DNA of 64,000 nucleotides, taken from NCBI GenBank assembly GCA_014529385.2, contig CM043942.1, forward strand, positions 62,453,184 to 62,517,183, written 5' to 3'. Below the pieces are notes generated by a model. It worked only from the letters and a program-made list of their open reading frames with translations, did no database searches and was not told the origin of the DNA. Positions within the stretch are counted from its first letter, which is position 1, and each line of letters begins with the position of its first letter. Shown here in pieces: positions 1 through 10,985 of this stretch. Source of the stretch: Adiantum capillus-veneris. Taxonomy: Eukaryota > Streptophyta > Polypodiopsida > Polypodiales > Pteridaceae. A program made the translations under genes and the position numbers.

Positions 1-384
1 AGGAGAATTAGATATTGATTATTATGACATTACCTCTCTCTTGAAATCATAGTCGTCCTCGACTATAGTGTAGAGAAGATAAAGCATATTCATGAGTCCT
101 TTTCTTAGCGGGTAGAGGATCCCTATGTTACCCTATGACATCATTCCACAATGGATGACTAGTCCATTTGGCGCTTGAGAGCTTGAGGCTGCCGCAAGCA
201 TGTATGCACATTAGTCCTATCAATCTTCCGTAGTAGAGTGACAAGCTCTACTTGGTGTTTGGGAGACGTCGTCTCCGCAAACTTGATCTAAGCATGCATA
301 CTACTTCATTTTTGTGCACAATAAAGAAAAAGAGAGTCTTATAAGAATAAAAGTTTGTTCATTTTTAACATTTTGTACATTTGC
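1..384. other. 3' noncoding part of G1, no gene seen
   Basis: Lies beyond the end of the integrase frame. I see no coding frame and no match to the 5' LTR at 4,533. It may be 3' untranslated sequence of G1 or the start of unrelated flanking DNA. Confidence 0.4.
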
Positions 385-1994
385 TTACTCTTGGGAAGCA
401 TTGTAAGCATTGACAAGGTTTAGGTTATCCTTTAATTGTATGCCTTGCATCCATTAAACATCTTCAAAATGATAATTCTTAAACTTAATAAGATATCGTT
501 GGATAGTCTTACCGCCTCTTAGTACCTTGTCTTCATGTCGGAGAATGGACTCGGGCTTCAGCACCTCCTCTTGGTCCTCGATCTCCGGTGGGTCTTCAAT
601 AGTTGGTTCTTGAGGTGGCTCTCCTTTGTAAAGCTTTAATAGGCTCACATGGAAAGCATTGTGTATGAGCCAATGATTGGGCAACTTGAGTTGATAGGCC
701 ATCTCATTGATTGGCCTAAGAATCTGGAAGGGACCATAGTACCTATTTGCTAGTTTAGCATAGTACTTTTGGTGTCCTGTAGCATTCTTGCCCGTTGTGT
801 GCCTTAATCGAGCCTTGGGAAACTTTAATAAGACCCAATCATTTTCTTTAAAGGCTTGGGCTCTTCTGTGCTTGTCAGCAGCAGCCTTTTGCCTTTGCTG
901 TGAGATAGAGATAGCATCCTTAATATTTTGAAAAGATTCTTGTAGGTCCCGGCTATACTCATCTGCAACGAAGATCTTCCCATGTACCTTAAGTAGCAAT
1001 GGACTTTCTGATCTTCCCTCAATTACCTCGAAAGGTGCTTTTCCCGTGGAAGTATGTGCAGTGTTATTGTAAGCATACTCCACTAAGGGTAAGTACTTCT
1101 CCCATTGGGATCTTTGATCTACTTCTGTTACATAGGCTTTTAGTAGATCGAGAATTGTTAGGTTAGCTATTTCACTTTGGCCATCCGTTTGTGGATGATA
1201 GGCCGAAGAGAAGTTTAGCCTTGTCCCTAAATTCTCAAAGAGACCCTTCTAGAAATTACTGGTCATTCTAGGATCTCTATCCGACACTATGGACATTGGC
1301 AAGCCATGGTACTTGAAAATTTGTGAAATGAAGAGGGTTGCCATTTGATGGGCTTTGATAGTCTTTTTGACAGGTATAAAATGAGCTTGTTTACTGAACC
1401 TGTCTACTATCGTCCATATTCCCATATTCCCATGGATAGACTTATGCAATCCAAAGATAAAATCCATGGATATGCTCTCCCATGGTGAATTAGGGATTGG
1501 CAAGGGTTGAAGCAATCCAAGTTGCTTCCCTCTATCAAATTTTGTCTTTTGGCATACCACACATTTAGAAACATACTCTTGTATGTTCACTTTCATGGTA
1601 GGCCAATAGAAATATGTTTCAATTCCCTTTAAGGTAGACTGAATCCCTCTATGCCCCGAATAATGTGAAGCATGAGATTCATACATTACTTTCTCACGTA
1701 GTGAGTTAGTAACGCATAGTCTATTGCCATAGGGAAGGTAACCATCTTGTAAAGTAAATGGTTCTTCTTTCTTCCCTAATGCAAGGGCTGAAATCACATC
1801 TCTAAAATCGGGATCCATAGCATACTCATCTATCATTGAAGATAGATCATTGTAACTTGCTATGGAAACCGCATTCACTCTCGGCCGTCTTGAGAGTGCA
1901 TCAGCTACTTGATTATGCTTGCCAGCAATGTGAGCAATATGAAAATGAAATTGCGAAAGGAAATTTGCCAATGCTATGAATTTGTCAATGCAAT
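385..1994 (-). pseudogene. Integrase with chromodomain (pol 3' part of G1)
   Basis: The frame begins with the end of RNase H (HNQVADALSRR). It continues through the H2C2 zinc finger (HASHYSGHRG, then CVVCQK), the integrase catalytic core (SMDFI, then SDRDPRMTS), the GPFQILRPI C-terminal barrel and a chromodomain (PESILRHED, then YLIKFKNYHFED). Integrase inserts retrotransposon cDNA into the genome, and the chromodomain directs it to marked chromatin. Two in-frame stops break it: TAG at 1,249-1,251, where the family has Trp (TGG to TAG), and TAA at 454-456 inside the chromodomain (CAA to TAA fits). Beyond that stop the frame runs on to a natural-looking TAA at 385-387. Otherwise the reading frame is continuous. 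Confidence 0.85.
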
Positions 1995-2285
1995 TATAAA
2001 TATGATGATTAATTATACACCCTCTTCGATTTTCAAACAATAAGACACATCTATTTTCAAATGCTACAAAAAATAATAAGCTCCTACACTTGAACGATGA
2101 TAAATATTTGCAAAACACACACAAAAGCAATAAAATCTATGATTGGTCATGTCATGCACTAACAATATTTCATAATACATAATGCACTCCTTATATAAAC
2201 CAATGCATAAACAAGACAATGAAATCTTTTGTACAATTACCAAATTGAGGACTACTTGTACCCAATCAAGGATTGTAGCCCCCTT
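1995..2285. other. Unrelated segment replacing RT/RNase H in G1
   Basis: AT-rich sequence between the protease end and the last residues of RNase H. No RT motif is present. The roughly 1.5 kb of RT and RNase H expected here is gone, so this is either filler from a deletion or a small insertion joined to a deletion. Confidence 0.55.
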
Positions 2286-4114
2286 ATGCATACGATTCAA
2301 TATCTGGTAAATATCTGGAAGGCCACATAGCTTTGGACATGAAGCCTCAATTTCCCGATTAAGAGAGTGACTGAAGCTTCTTGCCCCTTGAAAGCACGGT
2401 CTGCGGGTAGGACATCTCCCATCTCGTAGGCTTGTATGCCTAGCTTGGTGGCCAACTCTATAGATATAAATTGTGAGTAGAACCAGTGTCAAAGAGAATA
2501 AAAGCATCATGTTCTCTTACCTTTTCCCAAGCATGGCATAGAGGAGATCCTTTGTGGTGAGTTTGGTGAGTCTCCCCCTCTTGGATTTCAACCAAGGTAG
2601 CTCTAGGAGGATCTTGGCGGTTGTTATTTTGGGGACAAGCGCGGTACGCATGCCCTTGTTCGCCGCACTTGAAATACCGGTTATCCTTGCGATAACGCTC
2701 AAGCTCTTCAGGAGAGAGTTTGTTTTTACCTTTGTAAACTCCCTTCTCTTTAGCTTTGTTGCAGTTGCCCTTAGGAGACTTTTGGGCATTGTCCTTCCCC
2801 TTAGGCTCGTTGGAACCCTTGTTTTCTGTGGGCTTATTATTTCTTTTAGCCCCCGTTTGGAAATTGATTCGAGAGGCCACCATAGTATGGTGTATTACCG
2901 CCGATATGGTACGTGGCCTTTGGGAGTTGACATACTCCGCCATTTCTTCGGTTAAGCCCGCACAATTGCTTTTGCTCTCCAAAATCCAACTTTTTGAAGA
3001 TAGTGGCTTTGAGTTGTAGGTCCCAAAACTTGTCTACATATTTGTGGATGGATTCATAGGGAGAGAGCTTTAAGCTTCGCCATTCGGTGAGTACTTTGTC
3101 TTTGGAATCGGTGGCCAAAAACTGATTCATAATGGAAGCTCTTAAAGCTTTCTATGTTCGTGGAGCTTCACCGTTGGCTCGTAGGCTAGACCACCATTGC
3201 CTGGCGGACTTTTGAAAGTGCATAGCTACATGGCGTAGCTTAGAGGACTCCGTGAAGACCTCATCTCCAAACGACGCATCAAATTGTTGGATAAAGGCCA
3301 AGACTTTGTCCGTAGCACCAAAGGTGCCATCATAGGTAAGGAGAGAGATGCTCTTCCCTCCCTCTTTGAACTTCTTCAGCTTGGACGACCTCTTCCATGC
3401 GGCATAGGATTTCCTATGGCCTCTTCTTTTTGATGGTTCAAAGGTTGCACCATCACTTTCTTCAGAAGGTGAAGAATTTGAAGAAGGTGGAGAAGAGGGT
3501 GACCTCTTTCTCGCCTTTTTCTTGTCTTGATCTTCGTTGTCTTCACCATCACTTTCATAAGAGGAAGAGGATGAAGAAGAAGGAGAAGAGGGTGTCCTCT
3601 TTCTCGCCTTTTTCTTCTCTTGCTTTTTATCATCCCTCTTTGAATTATGGTGTGGAGAAGGGCGATGGTCTTCTCCGCTTTGGTGGTGATGGAGAGCATT
3701 TAGCCCGCCGTCTTCGTGGAGCCATCTCCGTCGAGGTGGCGGGAGACTCACTTCTTTCTCGTTCCTTTGGTGGTGGCTCTTGAGTTCTCCTTTGGGAAGG
3801 AGATGCATCATCAAGAACTAAATTCTTGAGCCCTTCGTATGGATTCTCTTCTTCTTCCCGAATCGGAGAGAGACCTCTTTGGAAGTCTCACAAGGAGGCT
3901 TCCTAGGTGTTCTCTCGTAATGGTGTTGAGCTTGGAGAATCCCATGAGCACGGAGCTGCCGTTGCACTTCACTTTGGAGAGATGGATTTCCCATGGCTTG
4001 TTGAAGCCTAGAAACAAGATAGTTAACAAGCATCGGAGCATCATTAGTAGCTTGCTCATTAGCAAAATCAAAGTTATCAACATTAATTTCACTCTCTTTA
4101 CTATTGTCAGCCAT
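2286..4114 (-). pseudogene. Gag-protease of G1
   Basis: Starts at ATG 4,114 (MADNSKESEINVDNF). It passes through a basic Arg/Ser-rich region (about 3,400-3,800), a capsid region with the retrotransposon gag pattern (ARQWWSSL, then KLSPYESIHKYVDKF), a zinc knuckle near 2,640-2,690 and an aspartic protease with FDTGSTHN near 2,470-2,500. The knuckle reads YFKCGEQGHAYRAC, so its first cysteine is Tyr (TGT to TAT fits). At least three frame changes interrupt the gene, near 3,815, 3,140 and 2,468. The last is one missing T just after the protease active site. Protease residues continue in another frame (ELATKLGIQAYEMGDV) to about 2,290. Confidence 0.8.
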
Positions 4115-4519
4115 TCTAACAACTTTTAGGTGTAAACTTTTTAGGTGTACTTTGGCACTTCAAGCCCTAGTTGCTACTCCTCTTTACCCCTTTAGAAAAA
4201 GTACTCAAGCTACTATACCCGTGGCTCGAATACCATTAATTGCAAGGAATAGAAGAGAGGGTCGTTCAACACCAAAACAACACCGGCTCCTGTCAAGCTT
4301 CTAATAGCTCAATAGTGGTTAAGCCATAGGCAAAGCCCCATAGGACTCCACTATTAAGACCATAGCTCTCGACGGTGATGCCCCGTTAACTGCACGAAGG
4401 CAGGCGCACTGCAAGGCTGAAAAATCCCTATTCTACTTACTCATAGGCAATTAATAATACCAACCATTTATAGCTAGCTTGAGGACCTCCCTTCTTGAGC
4501 AAGAAAAGAGAAACCTTGT

Positions 4520-4531
4520 GCTCTGATACCA
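4520..4531 (-). promoter_or_regulatory. Primer binding site of G1
   Basis: On the minus strand it reads TGGTATCAGAGC, the complement of the 3' end of plant initiator tRNA-Met. It lies one base inside the LTR edge, as expected for priming of minus-strand cDNA. It fixes the orientation of G1 and the inner LTR boundary. Confidence 0.9.
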
Positions 4532-4532
4532 A

Positions 4533-5050
4533 TGTAACATTTAATGGCCTAAAAACTTGTGTGTAGCGGAAATTAGCATTAACATAGTGGGCATTTCATT
4601 AGAATAGATTCCTAATGAGAATTACAAGAGTGCTTGGGTGGAGAGAGCAACAAAAAGCATAACACCTAGTTAGATAGCATGAACAATACTTTCAAAAGAG
4701 AGAGAAATTAATCTATTGACAACAGTTGAGGACCGGATTTACATGGAGCCGGTCCCCCTTCCAAAAGGATTTGTATTATGGTTTCTCCTATCAAGAGAGA
4801 CATTGTACTATACAATTCTTTGTGTTCCTTCAAGACGAGCTAGTGCAATGAAGATGAAAGCTTCATGCACTAAGAAAAACACTTAGCAAACACAACATCA
4901 ACTATCCCCGGTCTCAGTCTCAAGACCTCACACACCTTCGAAGATGGTGAGAGCTAGAAGGGTATGAGAGTAGATTGAGAGGAAGAAGGAGTATTCTTAC
5001 GAGAAAGATGTACATCTCCTCACATAATCACTCATATTAGCATAGCTTAG
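4533..5050 (-). repeat. 5' LTR of G1 (outer edge uncertain)
   Basis: Begins on the plus strand with TGTAACA, so the LTR ends TGTTACA in its own direction, next to the primer binding site. No second copy is in the window, so the right edge cannot be set; 5,050 is an estimate. Confidence 0.6.
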
Positions 5051-5592
5051 CTTAGTAATTATCTTGGTAGAGGAGATGAGCATGCATTGGAGCTTGGCCC
5101 TTGGTTGGATTTGCATCCACGTGCCAGACGAGCATCACGCTGCTACTCTCTATGGGGTGCATGCTGAGAATCTACAAAATGAAACGAAGGACATCTGCCT
5201 AAATGGAGAGCTCTATGTAGACATAGGGAGTTATGCTGAGTTGTGCGAGGATGAGAGAGAGACCTCTTAAAGCCATAAACATTGTATTTGAACAATTTTT
5301 CTCCGTTTTATGATATATATTGTATTCACGTTCATTCCTATCTATATGCTATACTTGAGAAATTTAAATTGTGTTTAATCGTCATTGCTTCCACTCCAGG
5401 TATGCTCATTCCCTCTCCTCTCTCTCATGTCCACCTTGCTGGGGCGAGCACTACTGCTGCCATGATCACTCATACTGATGGAGTCCGAGAATCTGCAACT
5501 TCCAAGAATATAGAAACTTGCATATACAAAATAGATTAGACATATCGCTCTCTCTCTACACAGGAATCCCTCCCTCCCCCCCCCCCCCCCCC

Positions 5593-5641
<49 letters not shown>

Positions 5642-5740
5642 CACAAGAATCCCTCTCCCTATTATCTTTAGTATAGATTATAACCTGTCCATGTTTTCTT
5701 CTCCATTCAATATTAAGATTAAATGTTTGTGTGTTTGATG
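5051..5740. other. Spacer with poly-C/(TC)n/(CTAT)n tract, no gene seen
   Basis: Holds a run of about 28 C (5,576-5,603) followed by (TC)n to about 5,632 and then CTAT units. A 68-codon open frame at 5,064-5,270 has no feature I recognise. The stretch probably belongs to the interior of the first CACTA element. Confidence 0.4.
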
Positions 5741-5745
5741 CAGGT

Positions 5746-6760
5746 ATGGATGATGATGAGTTTCTTTCTTCTTTGTCACCCCAGCAGAGGAGGTGGTACA
5801 AGGAGCGTCATCGCTGTGGAGCACCATCACGTCGTTCCACTCCTTCAGTGTCTCCCTCTATTTTGGAGCACCCCCACACCAGCCACGACATCGCCATCTA
5901 TGCCAGGTTTTGCATGACTATCGGCTGTTCCTGGATACACACCACTAGCTACTCCTCCAGGAGTCACCCCAGTTGACACTCCTCACTTCGAGGCCCAGAC
6001 TCCAGTGGAGACACCTATGTTTGTACCCCCATCGAGACGCCGCTAAAGACCCCCGTCGAAAAACCCAGGTTCACATGTCACAGGCGAGAGAGCTTGACAT
6101 ACTCGGTCGACATCAATGGCGACATCATCTTGGATGATGAAGGCAAGAGGGTGATCTTGTGCAAGCGTGGTCTTTTCTCTCAGGTGTTTAGACAGTACAT
6201 ACTAAACACCTGGAGTGAAGTGCCAAATGAATTAAAAGACAGAGTCATCAACATGCTGCATGACAAGTTTCTCGTGTCAAGTCGGGATGAGCGCTTCAAT
6301 GAAGACATGATGAAGGTTCGAATGCGCGAATACTAAGCGTTCTGAAGTAAAAAAAAGAAATAAAGCATGGGTGGAATAGACCAGATTGGCTGGCCAAAGA
6401 AGATTGGAAGAATGCAAAGCGAGCAGCTCATGAGAATCCTGACAAGTGGAAGCAACAAAAGGAGGCAACCAAAGCACGAGTAGAGGCGGGGAGCTCGCAC
6501 CACTTGGGGAGTGGCGGGTGGGCATCATTTGAGGTCGATTTTGTAAGTGGTTTTGCATTGCTCTTTAGGTTTGGTAATTACGTCGATTTGTACTTTTAAA
6601 TTCTAACATAATGGATTCTTTGTATGGTTTGAACAATGGTTGATGACATGACATGACCCCACACCATACGAGCGTGAGTATGCAGGCAGAAAGGGCTTAA
6701 TCGCCCTGATGAACATTTTGAGTTCTCGCGACGGCATGGTTAGTATTTCGTTTTACTCTT
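5746..6760 (+). pseudogene. CACTA accessory gene, copy 1 (Transposase_24/Ptta-like)
   Basis: A first exon starts at ATG 5,746 just after an acceptor-like tttgatgcag. Coding continues with TYSVDINGDIILDDEGKR near 6,100, an FSQVFRQYILNTW segment and, near 6,450-6,540, a block ending in HHLGSGGWASFEVDFV. A last block near 6,660-6,740 reads PYEREYAGRKGLIAL. The W..(A/R)..NPD(K/R)..QQ..A.KAR....HLGSGG pattern is shared with copy 2 at 8,253-9,285. I take it as the second gene that plant CACTA (En/Spm) elements carry beside the transposase. Frames shift several times, so it is broken. The family call comes from motif memory only. Confidence 0.5.
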
Positions 6761-7299
6761 TTACATTTGTTGTATTTTAATGATAAGGTAAGAAAATAGA
6801 TTGTTTTGTGATTATATGTTTATACTTACAGAAAGTCTTTTTTTTTTTTTGCAGAATACGATAGATACGCCGCTTGGACGCGATGAGACGTCCGATTAAA
6901 CGATGTCAGTCTAGCATTAGTTTTCTTTTTTCATAGCATGTATAATGAGATGACGTGTATACGTCTTTTTGTAACTATTGGAAAACCATGTATTTTCTCA
7001 ATAATGACAATTGTGTTGTAACTATTATATTTGCAAAGCTTAACAATCAAGTGATTTTGCCTATAATGTGTATAATTGTCATTGATTTACTTTCAATTTA
7101 ATTTCGTCCAATTACTTTTGTCAGTTTTGTATCTTTATTCTGCAAACAATACTATGCATGATCGAGTTAATGGTTATATTGTCTTGTGGGTGACTACTTT
7201 GGGTCTATGACTTGCACTTTCTTTCAAAGGTAATCTGGGCTTATCTTAGATTCATTTAGTTTTACTCTATTCTGGAAACATTCAATATGGTTGATGGAT
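6761..7299. other. AT-rich CACTA interior, no gene seen
   Basis: Follows the end of the copy 1 accessory gene. Apart from a T-run and acceptor-like site near 6,838-6,854 with a short last exon, I see no coding or RNA feature. Confidence 0.4.
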
Positions 7300-7601
7300 G
7301 GCAGGGCATTCAATGTCCTGCCACCCAAAATTTTTTACTCTCGGGCGTCGCTATAAGCATCTCTATATAAAGTTCTGCAATTGAATGCCCTGCCACCCAA
7401 AATTTTTTACTCTCGGGCGTCGCTATAAGTATCTCTATATAAAGTTCTGCAACGTTGCTATAAGCGTCAGTACAAAAGGACTGTAACTGTCGCTATAATC
7501 GTTGCTATTTAGCGACGCGGTTAGCAACGCCAGGGAGCATAAAAACCCAATGTATTTCCATCGCTAAAAGCGTCACAAGTGCACATAACCTCTTGTAGTG
7601 A
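7300..7601 (+). repeat. CACTA subterminal repeats and right terminal inverted repeat
   Basis: Dense GTCGCTATAA / AGCGACG / AGCAACG motifs in both orientations, ending in CCTCTTGTAGTG. Read on the minus strand this is CACTACAAGAGG, the terminal inverted repeat that gives CACTA elements their name. Subterminal repeats of this kind bind the accessory transposon protein. The matching left end is not visible. Confidence 0.75.
7306..7458 (+). repeat. Tandem duplication of about 76 bp in CACTA subterminal region
   Basis: The block containing CCTGCCACCCAAAATTTTTT, TCGGGCGTCGCTATAAG and ATAAAGTTCTGCAA occurs twice in direct orientation with only a few base differences. Confidence 0.85.
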
Positions 7602-7604
7602 ATT

Positions 7605-8100
7605 TTCACAACTTCCTTTTCAAGCTCCACATGATGAAATTACTTTAATAACTTTAAGTCTGTTTCAATTTTGTGGTTGCATAACAAATGTGCGGGATAC
7701 TTTCGTACTTCCGCAGCATTGTGAACAAGTTGTGTTCACAATAGATCCACTATGGAGAGAAAATGATGAAAATGAACTGTCAAAACCGCGTTGGCTCTAT
7801 GTTGTTCAAGTTTCTCCACGGAGCAAGCAAGTGTGTGAAGGATTGGAAGTTAAGGTCAAAGAGCTAATTCATGAACAAAGTGCAGGGCCGACGGGTGATA
7901 TAAGTTTGGATTTTGAGCTGGAGGTCAGTGGTGAGCATATGCCTAAACCTAGAGATGAGCTTTCAAATAGTGAAGCTGATGCGGAGAGCGATGAAGACGT
8001 GGAGTTTGATGATGAAGATGCAGAAGTACAGAATGAGATAGACATCTTTGGTGCATCACATCTCATAGAAGATGAGAGATTAACTACTTATTTTTGCTAG
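7605..8100 (+). pseudogene. CACTA transposase TNP2, C-terminal DUF4216-like part
   Basis: The frame carries DTFVLPQHCEQVVFTIDP followed by RWLYVVQVSPRSKQV. This matches the general pattern of the DUF4216 domain at the end of plant TNP2 transposases (D.F.L..QC.QVFY..DP......VV....R). An acidic tail follows (DEDVEFDDEDAEVQNE) and a TAG stop at 8,098-8,100. The catalytic part of TNP2 is absent: the sequence starts right after the CACTA terminus at 7,601, so the first CACTA appears to have landed in this gene. An open frame covering it begins upstream in the terminus itself, which is not a natural start. Confidence 0.6.
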
Positions 8101-8252
8101 GAACTCTTTTATAAAACTCTATTTATTAGTTTACAATACTAGATAGATTCATTGAGTTGTGTTGCAGCTTCGTTATTTTCTTATTTGTATTGATTAAGTG
8201 TTTCTTTCATAAAATAACGTATTCTATTTATGTTATTTGTGTATTTGTAGCC

Positions 8253-9285
8253 ATGGCCGATGACGATGATACATACTCTCCTAGCTTTAGTTTTCCTGTC
8301 ACTCCGATCAGCATGTCACCCAAGCATATAGGCTCCTTTTTGACACTGTTTCCACCAGAGCAGATTAAAATCTTTGGATAGCTAGTTCCTCTAGACCTAC
8401 TTCGACCTCCCCTACGCCTAGGACTAGTGTTCCCCCTACACCGACCGGCCCCACACCTCAGTCGAGTGTGCCCCCTACACCGACGGGTGGTTCATCCTCG
8501 AGGGTAGGCGTCGTTCTGGAGGTAGTGGTTTCTGTGGTAACGGTTCTACCGATGTGTCCACACCACCAAGAGAGCATACACCACTCTCTTCAGTAGATAG
8601 TTTACCGATTGCCATACTACGTAAACCTTGGGCATTACACGAGCATGATCCTAGCAAGGTGTACAAGAGCAGGGATGGGGCTGTTGTGGCAGATAGTGTC
8701 GGAAAGGCCATGCAACTGAGGATTTGGCAGCTCTGTATATTTGAGTTTGGCCACTCTGTGATGGAGATTTGGGATAATCAAGATGATTAAAGAAAGAGTT
8801 ACATCGTCGAGGCCATTCACAAAGAGTACATGCCGGCAGAGGGGTACGATCCAGTCTCGAATGACTAGATTTTGGGCACGACGAAGGCCACAATGTCACT
8901 ATTGATCAGAGGTGAGAGACATGTATAATGTCGGCAGTCCAAATCCAGCATGGTTGGACACAGAGGAGTGGGTAGGGATTGCACGAGAGACACAAGACAA
9001 TCCTGACAGATTTCAGCAGCAGAGAGATGCAGCCAAAGCACGTTTCAAGGCTGCTGGAGCATTACATCTTGGGAGTGGAGGCTATGATACACTTCGATAT
9101 GAGTTTGTAAGTATTATACGTATGCTTTAAATTGTTAAAAATGTATATGTTATTTGAAGATATATCTCATGATTAAACCATAATTTTGCAGAAAGTTGCC
9201 GTGAAGCGTCCTCCTACACGCCGAGAGGAGAAGTATGGGTACGAGCATGGACTTGTGCCCGTTTTGACCCAGCTGTAGAAGGAGG
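8253..9285 (+). pseudogene. CACTA accessory gene, copy 2 (Transposase_24/Ptta-like)
   Basis: Starts at ATG 8,253 behind an acceptor-like gtatttgtag, 150 bases after the TNP2 stop, the usual order of the two CACTA genes. Ser/Pro/Thr-rich N-terminus, then LRKPWALHEHDPSKVYKSRD near 8,615-8,680 and WQLCIFEFGHSVMEIWD near 8,730. A block follows with WVGIARETQDNPDRFQQQRD and ALHLGSGGYDTLRYEF near 8,965-9,105, matching copy 1, and a last exon after tttttgcag near 9,190. In-frame stops include TAG near 8,865 where Trp is expected. A pseudogene. Confidence 0.5.
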
Positions 9286-9419
9286 GAGAGATCGTTGCCT
9301 GGGAGACATTACCATGAGGGTCTTCTTGATACAATCTTACTCAGTCATCTTGATCCAGCCTTTTTTGTAGCTGTGGTCTTCTTGATACAGTTTCACTCAA
9401 TGATTGTATACATGTATAG

Positions 9420-9880
9420 TTTCACGTTTATGTTTATGGTTTTGCATTCTGTTTGCGATTATGATTGTGGTATGACAATTAGGTTATGGTTCTGGTTTCA
9501 CAATTATGGTATGGCACAGAGATTATGGTCATGGTTTGGCAATCAAGTTATGGTTATGGTTTTGCAATGATGGTATGGCAATCATGGTATGGTTAGGGTT
9601 TGGCAATCAAGTTATGGTTATGATTTTGCAATGATGGTATTGTAATCATATGGTGATGGTTGTGGTTTGGCAATCAGATTATGGTTATGGTTTTGCAGTG
9701 ATGGTATGGTTGTTATGGTTATGGTATGACAAGCACGTTATGGTTATGGTTTTGGTTATGGTATGGCAAGTGGGTTATGTTTATGATTTTTGAATTATGG
9801 CAATACAATCTTTATGCCGTTGTGCCTATGGTTTGGGAGTCGACGCTATGGTTATGCTTTTGAGAACTTGTCATGATTAA
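9420..9880 (+). repeat. Degenerate TATGGTT-rich minisatellite
   Basis: Repeated variants of GGTTATGGTT(TT)GCAAT(GATGGTATG) with irregular spacing. No coding function is apparent. Confidence 0.7.
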
Positions 9881-9986
9881 GCTTTTGATTTTGTGATTTT
9901 GTTCTTCTTACAATTTTGCTAATCTATATATACTTGCTCTTTAGCGTCAAGTTGTAGGTGGAGTGCGGTTGCTTATGCACTCTTCC

Positions 9987-10057
9987 TTTGGGCAGAGAGG
10001 GTTGTTTTCTATTGCTGCAGTACATGCAGTATCAATTGTCAGCCCTCTCTGCCCAAA
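9987..10057. repeat. 15-bp perfect inverted repeat with nested hairpin
   Basis: Arms TTTGGGCAGAGAGGG (9,987-10,001) and CCCTCTCTGCCCAAA (10,043-10,057) pair perfectly around a 41-base loop. The loop holds CTGCA-GTACA-TGCAG. It could be a foldback element or the inner edge of a MITE; no target duplication was found. Confidence 0.7.
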
Positions 10058-10435
10058 AAAAAATTGCAGGTTCTATCGTCGGTACAGAGTTCAGTATATA
10101 CGATGGTATAGGCCTAGGAACAGACGGTGGTATCATAATATATTATACCGGCGCTTATTTCAACGTTTATTCCGACACCCTTTTTATAGCTTATTTTGAC
10201 GACTAAAATACTGGTACATATACCTACGACACCGTACCGACATCTATTCCAATGATTATTCCAACGTATTTTACTTTTAAAGCAAGCTTTGAGTCATCGA
10301 TATCCGCGTCGATTTTTGTGCGGCATGTTATAGTGTGTATCAATGGTAAATTGAATTCTATGATATTGAGGGAAAAATGGCTAGATCCTTCTAGTCAATC
10401 AAAACCTCATATTTCTTTGCTAAAGGTTAACATGA
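10058..10435. other. Spacer, no gene seen
   Basis: No motif, repeat or RNA gene recognised. Short open frames here have no features. Confidence 0.4.
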
Positions 10436-10635
10436 GCCTTTTGACTAGCCTTCTTGGTTGTCTTTCCTATTCAAGGATAGAGCTATGACCCTAGGATGGA
10501 TAGGCACACAACTGGTATAGTAGGCAAATTGCCAAATATACCATGATTGAAACAAATGTTGGGTTTTTACTTTACCTGTTTGTGCCACGACACTATCATG
10601 CAGGATGGTGCTCAAATCATTAGGGCAACCCTTAA

Positions 10636-10977
10636 CTAGATCTTGGGGTGTTTGCATACTAAAGATCCTCTCAAACACATATGTTGGATTGTTTTTAGGC
10701 TTAGGGCTCCAATAGTAAATTTATATGCAACCTTATTTGGTAGAGTCGATGTTGAGACCCCCTTTCCTCCAGACTTCCATTTTTGCTTGAGATTTGTTGT
10801 CTCTTTCAGGGTTCCAATAGAAAATTTATATGCAGCCTTATTTGGTAGAGTCGACTTTGGGACCCCCTTTCCTCCAGACTTCCAGTTTTGCTTGAGCTTT
10901 GGTGTCTCCTTCAAAAACCTGCAGACTTCTTTAGCTATGGAAACCTTGGGTTTCTTTTGATAGGGAAGTCTAAACAT
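10636..10977 (-). pseudogene. Unrecognised protein fragment with internal duplication
   Basis: A lysine-rich frame in which the block WKSGGKGV..STLPNKxAYKF occurs twice in tandem, about 99 bases apart. The DNA repeat is clear. I do not recognise the family. It lies 3' of a gypsy integrase remnant on the same strand and may be a downstream part of that element or a separate one. Confidence 0.35.
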
Positions 10978-10985
10978 AGTTGCAA

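Larger units (their letters stand above)
1..5050 (-). mobile_element. Ty3/gypsy chromovirus remnant (G1)
   Basis: Reading the minus strand from right to left: a 5' LTR, a methionine-initiator-type primer binding site, gag with a zinc knuckle, a protease, then directly the end of RNase H, integrase and a C-terminal chromodomain. This order and the chromodomain place it among Ty3/gypsy chromoviruses. Nearly all of RT and RNase H is missing. No copy of the 5' LTR sequence is visible in positions 1-384, so the 3' LTR probably lies left of the window. The coding frames carry frameshifts and nonsense codons; the copy is dead. The right LTR edge is unresolved. Confidence 0.85.

Noticed and set aside
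3397-3783. Plus-strand open frame opposite gag
   Set aside because: Shadow of the Arg/Ser-rich gag region on the minus strand.
5064-5270. Small host gene (68 codons)
   Set aside because: No start context, domain or splice support; lies between an LTR and CACTA sequence.
9420-9880. Centromeric satellite
   Set aside because: Units are short, irregular and cover under 0.5 kb; a local minisatellite is sufficient.
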